Shown here: piece after piece, positions 1 through 5,015 of the stretch
How positions within the stretch are numbered: position 1 is the stretch's first letter
Layout of the letters: every line of letters begins with the position of its first letter
Assembly (NCBI GenBank): GCA_003488445.1
Contig: DNLO01000048.1
Span: forward strand, 1 to 5,036
Direction of reading: 5' to 3'
Length of the DNA stretch: 5,036 bases
DNA from: Lachnospiraceae bacterium
GTDB taxonomy: Bacteria > Bacillota > Clostridia > Lachnospirales > Lachnospiraceae
Translations under genes and position numbers: made by a program
Notes under the pieces: generated by a model
Told to the model about the DNA's origin: nothing
Seen by the model: the letters and a program-made list of their open reading frames with translations, nothing else
Databases searched by the model: none

Positions 1-559
1 CTATCTCATCTATATATATGATGCCTACCTGTGCGCGGTCTATATCGTAGTCCGATGCCTGTATGAGCTTCAGCAGGATGTTCTCCACATCCTCACCCAC
101 ATATCCGGCCTCTGTCAGGCTCGTGGCATCCGCTATGGCGAAGGGTACGTTGATGATACGCGCCAGGGTCTGCGCCAGCAGGGTCTTTCCCGATCCCGTG
201 GGCCCCAGCATGAGGATGTTGCTCTTCTGCAGCTCCACTCCGTCATCCATGGGAGCCATGATCCTCTTGTAATGATTGTATACCGCCACAGAGAGGACCT
301 TCTTTGCCTCCTCCTGACCGATCACGTATTCATCAAGAAACTCGTTGATCTCCTCGGGCTTCAGCAGGTTGATGTTCAGATCTCCGTCCAGCGAGGACGC
401 CTCCTCCTCTTCGTCGATGATGTCTGCGCATATGGCCACACACTCATCGCAGATATAGGTGCCGTTCGGACCTGCTATCAGCTTGTGCACCTGCTCCTGC
501 GTCTTACCGCAGAAGGAGCATCTTATATCTTCCTCTCCGATACCCTTTTTTCCGCTCAT
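1..559 (-). CDS. clpX: ClpX, ATP-dependent unfoldase subunit of ClpXP (N-terminal 186 codons; cut by window edge)
   Basis: AAA+ unfoldase that recognises tagged substrates in the cytoplasm, unfolds them with ATP and threads them into ClpP. Seen in the sequence: an N-terminal zinc-binding domain with cysteines 14, 17, 37 and 40 in the CxxC...CxxC pattern (CSFCGK, CDEC), an acidic linker around residues 49-53, the family block FLDEYVIGQ at about 74-82, Walker A GPTGSGKT at 119-126, the GYVGEDVE segment at 152-159, and Walker B ending IYIDE at 181-185. The window stops one residue later, so the pore loops, sensor motifs and the IGF loop that docks on ClpP lie outside. The start ATG overlaps the clpP stop codon by one base (TAATG), and an AAGGA Shine-Dalgarno sequence lies 6 bases upstream inside clpP, so translation is probably coupled. 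No oddity in the visible part. Identity is secure; only its completeness is unknown. Confidence 0.97.
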   Translation of the reverse strand, partial: MSGKKGIGEEDIRCSFCGKTQEQVHKLIAGPNGTYICDECVAICADIIDEEEEASSLDGDLNINLLKPEEINEFLDEYVIGQEEAKKVLSVAVYNHYKRIMAPMDDGVELQKSNILMLGPTGSGKTLLAQTLARIINVPFAIADATSLTEAGYVGEDVENILLKLIQASDYDIDRAQVGIIYIDEI

Positions 560-1173
560 TACTTGTCCTTATCCTTCTTGTCCTGCTCTGAATCGGGACG
601 CTTCTCAATGATCTTGTCCACGAGTCCGTACTCCAGTGCTTCCTCTGCCGTGAGCCAGTTGTCACGCTCGGTGTCCTCTGCCACCTTCTCCACCGGCTTG
701 CCTGTATTGGCTGCCAGTATCTCGTTCAGCTTCTTTTTGGTCCTGAGTATATGCTCTGCTGCTATCTGTATCTCGGTAGCCTGTCCCTGAGTACCGCCTG
801 AAGGCTGATGTATCATCACCTCTGCATTCGGCAGGATCATCCTCTTGCCCTTCGCACCGCCGGCCAGCAGGAAAGCTCCCATGGATGCCGCCATACCTAT
901 ACATATGGTAGAGACATCGCACTTCACGTACTGCATGGTATCGTAGATAGCCATTCCGTCCGTGACGGATCCTCCGGGTGAATCGATGTAGAAGTGGATG
1001 TCCTTGTCAGGATCCTCCGCCTCCAGGAAAAGGATCTGTGCCACTACCAGTCCTGCGGTATGTGAGTTCACCTCATCTCCGAGGAAGATGATCCTCTCCT
1101 TCAGTAGTCTTGAATAAATGTCATATGCTCTCTCGCCACGGTTAGTGGTCTCTATGACGGTAGGTACCAGCAT
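559..1173 (-). CDS. clpP: ClpP, ATP-dependent Clp protease proteolytic subunit
   Basis: Serine peptidase that assembles as a barrel of two heptameric rings in the cytoplasm and cuts proteins fed in by ClpX or ClpC-type unfoldases. The 204-residue product carries the complete Ser-His-Asp triad: S97 in GMAASMGA, H122 in MIHQPSGG and D171 in DTERDNW. The GG of DSPGGSV (64-70), which forms the oxyanion-hole region, is also present. The N-terminus has the Firmicute form [13 protein letters not shown] at 12-24. The start ATG is backed by AAGGAGG at 1187-1181, 7 bases upstream. It sits 44 bases after tig with no terminator-like structure between, and overlaps clpX by one base, so tig-clpP-clpX is probably co-transcribed. 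The C-terminus continues past the usual end near EKRPDS with a charged DKKDKDK tail, about ten residues more than I expect for the family. Identity secure. Confidence 0.98.
   Translation of the reverse strand: MLVPTVIETTNRGERAYDIYSRLLKERIIFLGDEVNSHTAGLVVAQILFLEAEDPDKDIHFYIDSPGGSVTDGMAIYDTMQYVKCDVSTICIGMAASMGAFLLAGGAKGKRMILPNAEVMIHQPSGGTQGQATEIQIAAEHILRTKKKLNEILAANTGKPVEKVAEDTERDNWLTAEEALEYGLVDKIIEKRPDSEQDKKDKDK
566..576 (-). promoter_or_regulatory. Tandem ribosome binding site for clpX inside the clpP tail
   Basis: Two AAGGA motifs in a row (576-572 and 570-566) lie in the last codons of clpP, which read AAG GAT AAG GAC AAG TAA. The nearer one is 6 bases from the clpX ATG, which supports that start and re-initiation after clpP. 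Confidence 0.75.
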
Positions 1174-1180
1174 ATCCCAA

Positions 1181-1187
1181 CCTCCTT
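1181..1187 (-). promoter_or_regulatory. clpP ribosome binding site
   Basis: A full AAGGAGG Shine-Dalgarno sequence 7 bases before the clpP ATG fixes that start. Confidence 0.85.
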
Positions 1188-1217
1188 ATCATCCGTTTCT
1201 CCGGACCTTGCCGGATA

Positions 1218-2612
1218 TCATTCAGCGGCTTTGTCGTCGCTCTTCTTGGCCTTCGTCTTCTTTACGACCTTCTTCTTCTCGATCACTTCGTCGCCGTCAT
1301 CGACCTTCTTTACGGTCTTCTTTGTCTTGTCTTCCTTTGAGTTCTCGATGATCACATCCACTGCCTTCCTCACCTTGAGATCTGTAGAGATGGCCTTTCT
1401 CTCATTCTCAGTGATGAGGGTCTTCATGCTGTCCACGGGCATGCCGTAGTTGTCAGCCATGGTCTGGATCTCCTTCTCGATATCCTCATCGGCGATCTCT
1501 ATGCCCTCTGCCTCGGCCACTGCCTCGAGCACGAGCCTGCTCTCAATATTGAGCTTCGCCTGCTCCTTCACATCATCGCGGTACTTCTCTGCAGTCATGC
1601 CTGTATACTGGAGATACTGCTGAAGTGACAGTCCCTGGCTCCTGAAGCGGTTATCCTGGTTGCGGATCATATCATCAGCCTCTGTATCTATCATGGGCTG
1701 GGGTATCTCTACCCTGGAATCCTCCACCAGTGCCTTCACGGCCTCGTCTTCCTTCTTGTTCCTTGCTGCGGCTGCCTTGCGGTCCTCCAGAGTCTGTCTG
1801 ATGTCTGCCTTGTACTCGGCTACACTCTCAAACTCGGATACATCCGATACGAAGTCATCGTCCAGCTCGGGTATCTGCTTCTCGGTGATGCCCTTGAGCT
1901 TCACGGCAAATACAGCGGGCTTGCCTGCCAGGCTCTTCTCGTGATACTGCTCGGGGAAAGTGACGTTCACATCGAACTCATCGCCTATACTGTGTCCCTC
2001 GATCTGATCTTCGAATCCGTCGATGAAGCTGTGTGAGCCCAGCACCAGATGCTGATCCTCTGCGGTGCCGCCGTCAAACTTCACTCCGTCCACACTGCCG
2101 GAGTAATCGATAAGGACATTGTCATCCTTCTTTGCTGCCCTGTCGGTCACCTCTATCTGTCTGGCGCTCTTCTCGAGCTCCTTCTTTATCTCTTCCTCTA
2201 CCTCATCATCGGTGACCGCAGTGTCTACGGGCTCCACCTTGATCCCCTTGTACTTTCCGAGCTCTACGGGGGGCTTCAGCGCTACCTCTGCTGTATAGAT
2301 GAAGGGCTTGCCCTTCTCTATCTGTGTCACCTCTATGTCGGGTCTCGATACTATATCCTCTCCGGACTCCTTCACCGCCTCGGGATAGGTCTCGTTGATC
2401 AGCTCATTCGCTGCATCCTCATAGAACACTCCCACGCCGTACATCTTCTCTATGAGGGCTCTGGGTGCCTTTCCCTTTCTGAATCCGGGTATGCTGATGC
2501 GGCCCCTCTGCTTCAGATATGCCTTCTGGATGGCGCCCTCCAGCTTATCCGCCTCTATCTCTATGGTAAGCTTCGCCATACTGTGCTCTGATTTCTCGAC
2601 CTGTACGCTCAT
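1218..2612 (-). CDS. tig: Trigger factor, ribosome-associated chaperone and peptidyl-prolyl isomerase
   Basis: Binds at the ribosomal exit tunnel and shields nascent chains. The three-domain layout is visible in 464 residues. The N-terminal ribosome-binding domain spans about 1-115, with the signature GFRKGKAPR at 43-51, the position the signature loop holds in E. coli. An FKBP-type isomerase domain at about 160-242 contains DNVLIDYSGSVDG, FIDGFEDQIEGHSIGD and FPEQYHEKSLAGKPAVF. A long charged helical C-terminal domain runs from about 250 to 423. An extra lysine-rich, probably disordered tail follows at 424-464, with 15 lysines in 41 residues and acidic patches; most bacterial trigger factors end near 430. 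I chose the first ATG because MSVQVEKSEHSMAKL is the family-style N-terminus and AAAGGA lies 10 bases upstream (2628-2623). It is preceded by its own promoter candidate, 68 bases after the DJ-1-family gene, and followed by clpP after 44 bases. Identity secure; the function of the tail is unknown. Confidence 0.97.
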   Translation of the reverse strand: MSVQVEKSEHSMAKLTIEIEADKLEGAIQKAYLKQRGRISIPGFRKGKAPRALIEKMYGVGVFYEDAANELINETYPEAVKESGEDIVSRPDIEVTQIEKGKPFIYTAEVALKPPVELGKYKGIKVEPVDTAVTDDEVEEEIKKELEKSARQIEVTDRAAKKDDNVLIDYSGSVDGVKFDGGTAEDQHLVLGSHSFIDGFEDQIEGHSIGDEFDVNVTFPEQYHEKSLAGKPAVFAVKLKGITEKQIPELDDDFVSDVSEFESVAEYKADIRQTLEDRKAAAARNKKEDEAVKALVEDSRVEIPQPMIDTEADDMIRNQDNRFRSQGLSLQQYLQYTGMTAEKYRDDVKEQAKLNIESRLVLEAVAEAEGIEIADEDIEKEIQTMADNYGMPVDSMKTLITENERKAISTDLKVRKAVDVIIENSKEDKTKKTVKKVDDGDEVIEKKKVVKKTKAKKSDDKAAE

Positions 2613-2671
2613 TTGTAAATATTCCTTTCAGATGATTCTTTTTTCGCCTTTTTCGCGCAATACAACTGCAT

Positions 2672-2700
2672 ATTCTATCATCAATACTGTATGGAAGCAA
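2672..2700 (-). promoter_or_regulatory. Promoter candidate for the tig-clpP-clpX operon
   Basis: A -35 TTGCTT (2700-2695) and a -10 TAGAAT (2677-2672) are separated by exactly 17 bases. The -35 lies inside the last codons of the DJ-1-family gene and the -10 just past its stop codon. Start of transcription is predicted near 2665, about 50 bases before the tig ATG. I see no CIRCE (HrcA) or tandem CtsR box here. The match is good but not perfect, so this is an inference from sequence alone. Confidence 0.55.
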
Positions 2701-3232
2701 GCACCTTTCCTGCGGTTTCGGCATCGACCAGAGCGGTCACGATCTCGCGACCGAACTCGACCGCACAGCCCATTCCACGTGCAGTGATGAATCTTCCGTC
2801 TGCAACAGCCTTGGCCTTCATGTCCACTGCAGCCCCCTTCATATGCCCTTCGTTACCGGGGTACACCGTAGCCCTGATCCCTTCAAGGAGCCCCATGTCT
2901 CCCAGTATCCGGGGTGCCGCACATATGGCAGCGATATATCCGCGCTTCTCATTCATCCTGTTTATTGCCTCTGCCACTTTGGGAGTGCTCTCCAGGTTGG
3001 TCGTCCCCGGCATCCCTCCCGGCAGCATGAGCATGTCATAGTCTGCCGCATCCAGGTCGTCCAGTTTCATATCGGTGCCCACCGCTATCCCGTGTGCACC
3101 TTTGACGCTCTCTTCCCCCGATACAGAGACCTTTGTCACCTCTATCCCGGCTCTCATCGCTATATCCATAGGCACTACTGCCTCTGCTTCCTCGAACCCC
3201 TCTGCCAGAAGTACCGCCATTTTCTTGCTCAT
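2681..3232 (-). CDS. DJ-1/PfpI superfamily protein (YajL/DJ-1 type)
   Basis: A 183-residue single-domain protein of the DJ-1 clan. Members are linked to oxidative stress, glyoxalase or chaperone-like roles; the deglycase activity claimed for DJ-1 and YajL is disputed. Seen in the sequence: the N-terminal strand and loop AVLLAEGFEEAEAVVPMD (6-23) with E17 aligning to human DJ-1 Glu18, the PGGMPG loop at 71-76, the nucleophile elbow AAICAAPRIL with C104 aligning to Cys106, and the C-terminal ARGMGCAVEFGREIV block (151-165). The residue aligning with DJ-1 His126 is Y124, so this is not a classical Cys-His arrangement; YajL also lacks that histidine as I recall it. Length is normal. The ATG has AAAGGAGG at 3248-3241, 8 bases upstream. 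It reads into tig after 68 bases and may share transcripts with it. Family is firm; the exact substrate is not knowable from sequence. Confidence 0.92.
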   Translation of the reverse strand: MSKKMAVLLAEGFEEAEAVVPMDIAMRAGIEVTKVSVSGEESVKGAHGIAVGTDMKLDDLDAADYDMLMLPGGMPGTTNLESTPKVAEAINRMNEKRGYIAAICAAPRILGDMGLLEGIRATVYPGNEGHMKGAAVDMKAKAVADGRFITARGMGCAVEFGREIVTALVDAETAGKVLASIQY

Positions 3233-3367
3233 ATCCCGTGCCTCCTTTATACTTTATGATATCCGGACTGTTCCGAGCTTCGTGCTCTCGCATTCCGGCC
3301 CGCCATTCGCACTTCACGGGGTCCCTTCCCCGCTGCCTGCTCTTGTCGGGACTTTTGACTCTGATAT
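3233..3367 (-). other. GC-rich hairpin-capable leader upstream of the DJ-1-family gene
   Basis: No credible coding sequence fills this stretch. If the promoter call is right, its RNA can form CGGGG-loop-CCCCG (3332-3317) and an outer CCGGA/TCCGG stem (3298-3294 with 3267-3263) enclosing GAGC/GCTC (3287-3284 with 3278-3275). The ribosome binding site follows about 15 bases after the second stem. I do not recognise any known riboswitch or protein-binding leader in it, and neither hairpin is followed by a U-tract on either strand. Confidence 0.3.
3241..3248 (-). promoter_or_regulatory. Ribosome binding site of the DJ-1-family gene
   Basis: AAAGGAGG ends 8 bases before the ATG at 3232-3230 and fixes that start. 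Confidence 0.8.
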
Positions 3368-3370
3368 CAT
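3343..3370 (+). promoter_or_regulatory. Promoter candidate for the CYTH gene
   Basis: TTGTCG (3343-3348), 16 bases, then TATCAT (3365-3370), one mismatch from TATAAT. This would start transcription near 3377, only about 18 bases before the ATG and just ahead of the ribosome binding site AGAGG (3379-3383). An alternative -35, TTGACT (3355-3360), is better in sequence but only pairs with TATAGA (3376-3381) at 15-base spacing. Modest support. Confidence 0.35.
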
Positions 3371-3373
3371 ATC

Positions 3374-3401
3374 ATTATAGAGGAAGATATTGTAATGGAA
3401 A
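3374..3401 (-). promoter_or_regulatory. Promoter candidate for the DJ-1-family gene
   Basis: A perfect TATAAT (3379-3374) has TTTCCA (3401-3396; four of six consensus bases) 16 bases upstream, overlapping the start codon of the divergent CYTH gene. Predicted transcription start is near 3367, which would give a leader of about 135 bases. The -35 is weak, so the call rests mainly on the -10. Confidence 0.45.
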
Positions 3402-3895
3402 ATGTAGAGATAGAGAAAAAATGGCGTGTAGCAAAGCTCCCGGAAAACCTGACCCGTTTCGAATGCATAGATATGGAGCAGGCTTATCTGAACACCCACC
3501 CTACCGTACGCATACGCAGAGAGAATGAGGAATACTTTCTCACATACAAAGGTATCAGCGAGAATGATGTGGCTCACGCGGAATACAATCTGCCGCTGAC
3601 CCGCGAGGCCTTCGAGCACATGCTGCCCAAGAGCGACGGACGGATAATAAAGAAAAAGCGTTACATCATCCCTTTGGATATATCCGCAGAGGGCGTACCG
3701 CTTCGTGCGGAGCTTGATATATTCGACGAGCCCTTCGCTCCTTTGATGATAGTGGAGGTGGAGTTTCCTTCGCTCGAGGCCGCCTCATCCTTCACTCCCC
3801 CTTTCTGGTTCGGCGAGGAGGTGACCCATGACAGGCGTTTCAGGAATGCGGTGATGGCTATAGACCCTTCATTCGACCCGCAGGAGATGCTGTAG
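3395..3895 (+). CDS. CYTH domain protein (triphosphate tunnel metalloenzyme)
   Basis: A 166-residue stand-alone CYTH domain. Family members bind a triphosphate group inside an eight-stranded beta tunnel with a divalent metal; bacterial ones hydrolyse tripolyphosphate or nucleoside/thiamine triphosphates, or act as class IV adenylate cyclases. Seen here: the N-terminal ExExK signature EIEKK (E5, E7, K9), basic residues for phosphate binding R39/R41 in TVRIRR, K52 in LTYKG and K86-R89 in IKKKRY, acidic metal-binding pairs E106/D108 in AELDIF and E121/E123 in VEVEF, and the late motif EEVTHDRRFRN at 141-151. All signature charges are present, so it should be active. The first ATG has AGAGG about 11 bases upstream. 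The gene is divergent from the DJ-1-family gene and ends 3 bases from the stop of the convergent glycosyltransferase gene. Short bacterial proteins of this type often turn out to be inorganic tripolyphosphatases; that substrate is inference. Confidence 0.9.
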   Translation: MENVEIEKKWRVAKLPENLTRFECIDMEQAYLNTHPTVRIRRENEEYFLTYKGISENDVAHAEYNLPLTREAFEHMLPKSDGRIIKKKRYIIPLDISAEGVPLRAELDIFDEPFAPLMIVEVEFPSLEAASSFTPPFWFGEEVTHDRRFRNAVMAIDPSFDPQEML

Positions 3896-3898
3896 GCT

Positions 3899-4657
3899 TC
3901 AGCCCCGTCCGGTCAGACAGTAGCGGATATACTTTGTATTGGTGATGATATATCTTCCGGAGAGTCTTCCGGGCTCTCTGATCATCCTGTAAAGCCATTC
4001 CAGATGCAGCCGCTGCATAAGCTTCGGAGCTCTTTTTTTATTTCCCGAGATGAAGTCGAAGGCAGCTCCCACTCCGATCATCACTCCTCTGAATCTTCCT
4101 TTGTGTGTCGCCATGAAGAGCTCCTGCTTCGGAGCACCGAGCCCCACCCATATGATATCGGCTCCGGCCTCTTCTATCATCTCCGAAAGCTTCTCATCTT
4201 CTTCAGCTGTCTGTTCTCTGAAGGGCGGCGCATAGCAGCCTGCTATGCATATATCGGGATATCTCTTCTTCAGTGTGCCGGTCAGTCTGTCCAGGACAGC
4301 CTCTGTCGAGCCGTAGAAGAAATGCCTCGTCCTGCCATCCGAAGTTTTCTCTATGAGCTTTTCCGTAAAGTCCGGCCCCGCCACTCTTCTGGCTGTAGCG
4401 TTACCCTTTCGTCTGAGCCGGGACGCCACCGGGGCTCCGTCTGCAAACGTGACGGCAGAGCCGTTCAGTGCCTTACGGTATCTCGTATTTTCTATGGCTG
4501 TCACCAGGGTATGTACGTTGGAAAAGCAGATGTATCCGCCGGCAAGCGATGCCAGCCGGTCTGCGATGTAGGGAACTGCCTCAGCCAGATCGGTCACCGC
4601 GTATCTGACCCCGAACAGCTCATCCTCCCGTAGCTGTTCAGATAAGATCGTTTGCAA
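3899..4657 (-). CDS. WecG/TagA/CpsF family glycosyltransferase (GT26)
   Basis: Enzymes of this family transfer N-acetylmannosamine or a similar sugar from a UDP-sugar to an undecaprenyl-diphosphate-linked GlcNAc on the inner face of the membrane, in teichoic acid, enterobacterial common antigen or capsule synthesis. The 252-residue product shows the family blocks in order: SNVHTLV with T50 (46-52), the ADG motif with D73, the position of the proposed catalytic base of TagA, RVAGPDF (91-97), HFFYGS (112-117), WVGLGAPKQE (170-179), GVGAAFDFISGNKKRAP (195-211) and HLEWLYRMIREPGRL (218-232). The arginine-rich C-terminal end resembles the membrane-binding appendage of TagA. The start is TTG at 4657-4655: GGAGG lies 6 bases upstream (4668-4664), inside the preceding gene, and no in-frame ATG occurs until residue 160. 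The 20-base overlap implies translational coupling. No other polymer-synthesis gene is visible nearby, so acceptor and polymer are unknown. Confidence 0.92.
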   Translation of the reverse strand: MQTILSEQLREDELFGVRYAVTDLAEAVPYIADRLASLAGGYICFSNVHTLVTAIENTRYRKALNGSAVTFADGAPVASRLRRKGNATARRVAGPDFTEKLIEKTSDGRTRHFFYGSTEAVLDRLTGTLKKRYPDICIAGCYAPPFREQTAEEDEKLSEMIEEAGADIIWVGLGAPKQELFMATHKGRFRGVMIGVGAAFDFISGNKKRAPKLMQRLHLEWLYRMIREPGRLSGRYIITNTKYIRYCLTGRG

Positions 4658-4904
4658 TGAGCTCCTCCTCCACGATCTTTTCGGCAGCGCGGTCTATGGA
4701 TTCGCCGGTATAGGAAGCAGCACAGAAGTCCTCTCTGAGTCTCTTCCTCATCCCCTCGTAGGGCCTGATCTTATCAAACAGTTCCCTGTAGGTCATGTGG
4801 AACATCTTGCCCTTCACTATCCCTTCGTATATCACGTTATTCGGGCTCAGATCATTATCGAGCATGAAAAAGTGAAGCCATTCTTCGAAATTATCTTCCT
4901 TCAT
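4638..4904 (-). CDS. Unrecognised 88-residue protein, translationally coupled to the glycosyltransferase
   Basis: I do not recognise this protein. From the ATG at 4904-4902 it has 88 residues, is soluble-looking with no membrane segment or signal peptide, and has an acidic, aromatic N-terminus (MKEDNFEEWLHFFMLDND), a middle YRELFDKIRPYEGMRKRLRED that looks helical and mixed-charge, one cysteine, and an acidic C-terminal helix (AAEKIVEEEL). An upstream in-frame ATG at 4922-4920 would add six residues, but it has no Shine-Dalgarno, while the chosen ATG has AAGGAGG at 4916-4910, 5 bases away. Its last 20 bases overlap the glycosyltransferase gene and contain that gene's start, with its ribosome binding site just before, which argues that the frame is really translated. 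A role tied to the glycosyltransferase is plausible but only inferred from the overlap. Confidence 0.8.
   Translation of the reverse strand: MKEDNFEEWLHFFMLDNDLSPNNVIYEGIVKGKMFHMTYRELFDKIRPYEGMRKRLREDFCAASYTGESIDRAAEKIVEEELIANDLI
4664..4668 (-). promoter_or_regulatory. Ribosome binding site that supports the TTG start of the GT26 gene
   Basis: GGAGG, 6 bases before TTG at 4657-4655, is embedded in Glu codons of the upstream small gene. It is the only good Shine-Dalgarno near the N-terminal codons of the glycosyltransferase frame and decides the start. Confidence 0.75.
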
Positions 4905-4909
4905 AAGAG

Positions 4910-4916
4910 CCTCCTT
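4910..4916 (-). promoter_or_regulatory. Ribosome binding site that decides the start of the small gene
   Basis: AAGGAGG 5 bases before the ATG at 4904-4902. The alternative ATG at 4922-4920 is preceded by no comparable purine run, so the shorter 88-residue product is preferred. Confidence 0.75.
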
Positions 4917-4948
4917 CCACATAGCATCCCATGCCGGACCTTGCTATA

Positions 4949-4954
4949 ATTATA
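4949..4954 (-). promoter_or_regulatory. -10 element candidate for the small gene-GT26 unit
   Basis: A perfect TATAAT on the minus strand lies 44 bases upstream of the ATG, which puts the transcription start near 4942. No convincing -35 hexamer is found at 16-18 bases, so the promoter is plausible but incomplete. The stretch is AT-rich and shared with the divergent tRNA promoter. Confidence 0.4.
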
Positions 4955-4972
4955 CAATATTCGAAGCTATTA

Positions 4973-5002
4973 TTGACATACCCATTTTTATGATTGTATA
5001 AT
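4973..5002 (+). promoter_or_regulatory. Consensus sigma-A promoter of the tRNA gene
   Basis: Perfect TTGACA (4973-4978) and perfect TATAAT (4997-5002) with an 18-base spacer. Transcription should begin near 5009, about 7 bases before the tRNA 5' end. The discriminator just after the -10 is GC-rich (AGCGG), as is common for stable-RNA promoters under growth-rate control; that regulatory reading is inference. Confidence 0.88.
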
Positions 5003-5015
5003 AGCGGTTGCATTT

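Noticed and set aside
1198..1216. TCCGG-loop-CCGGA hairpin between tig and clpP as a terminator or processing site.
   Set aside because: Five pairs with no T-run on either strand is too weak for a terminator; kept only as part of the shared-motif observation.
2049..2591. Long open frame on the plus strand opposite tig, and similar long frames opposite other genes such as 4004-4633.
   Set aside because: They lie antisense to clearly conserved genes, lack good ribosome binding sites, and their translations show no family motifs; they follow from the codon bias of the real genes.
2641..2659. TTTTCGCCTTTTTCGCG between the DJ-1 gene and tig, considered as a terminator.
   Set aside because: It is a short direct repeat of TTTTCGC, not an inverted repeat; no stem precedes the T-runs in either orientation.
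3036..3317. Minus-strand frame beginning in the intergenic region and running into the DJ-1 gene in another frame.
   Set aside because: It overlaps the conserved DJ-1 coding sequence out of frame and has no supporting start signal; its composition is that of a shifted reading.
3350..3361. AGTCAAAAGTCC on the minus strand looked like part of a CtsR heat-shock operator.
   Set aside because: CtsR needs two GTCAAA half-sites three bases apart; only one is present, and it lies upstream of the DJ-1 gene rather than tig or clpP. No CIRCE element was found either.
4020..4039. Hairpin AGCT-TCGG-AGCT followed by seven T on the plus strand, resembling an intrinsic terminator for the CYTH gene.
   Set aside because: The stem has only 4 pairs, and the T-run is the complement of the Lys codons in the conserved NKKRAP motif of the glycosyltransferase, so coding constraint explains it.
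4905..4922. Longer N-terminus for the small gene, starting at the ATG at 4922.
   Set aside because: No Shine-Dalgarno precedes it, whereas the ATG at 4904 has AAGGAGG at proper spacing.
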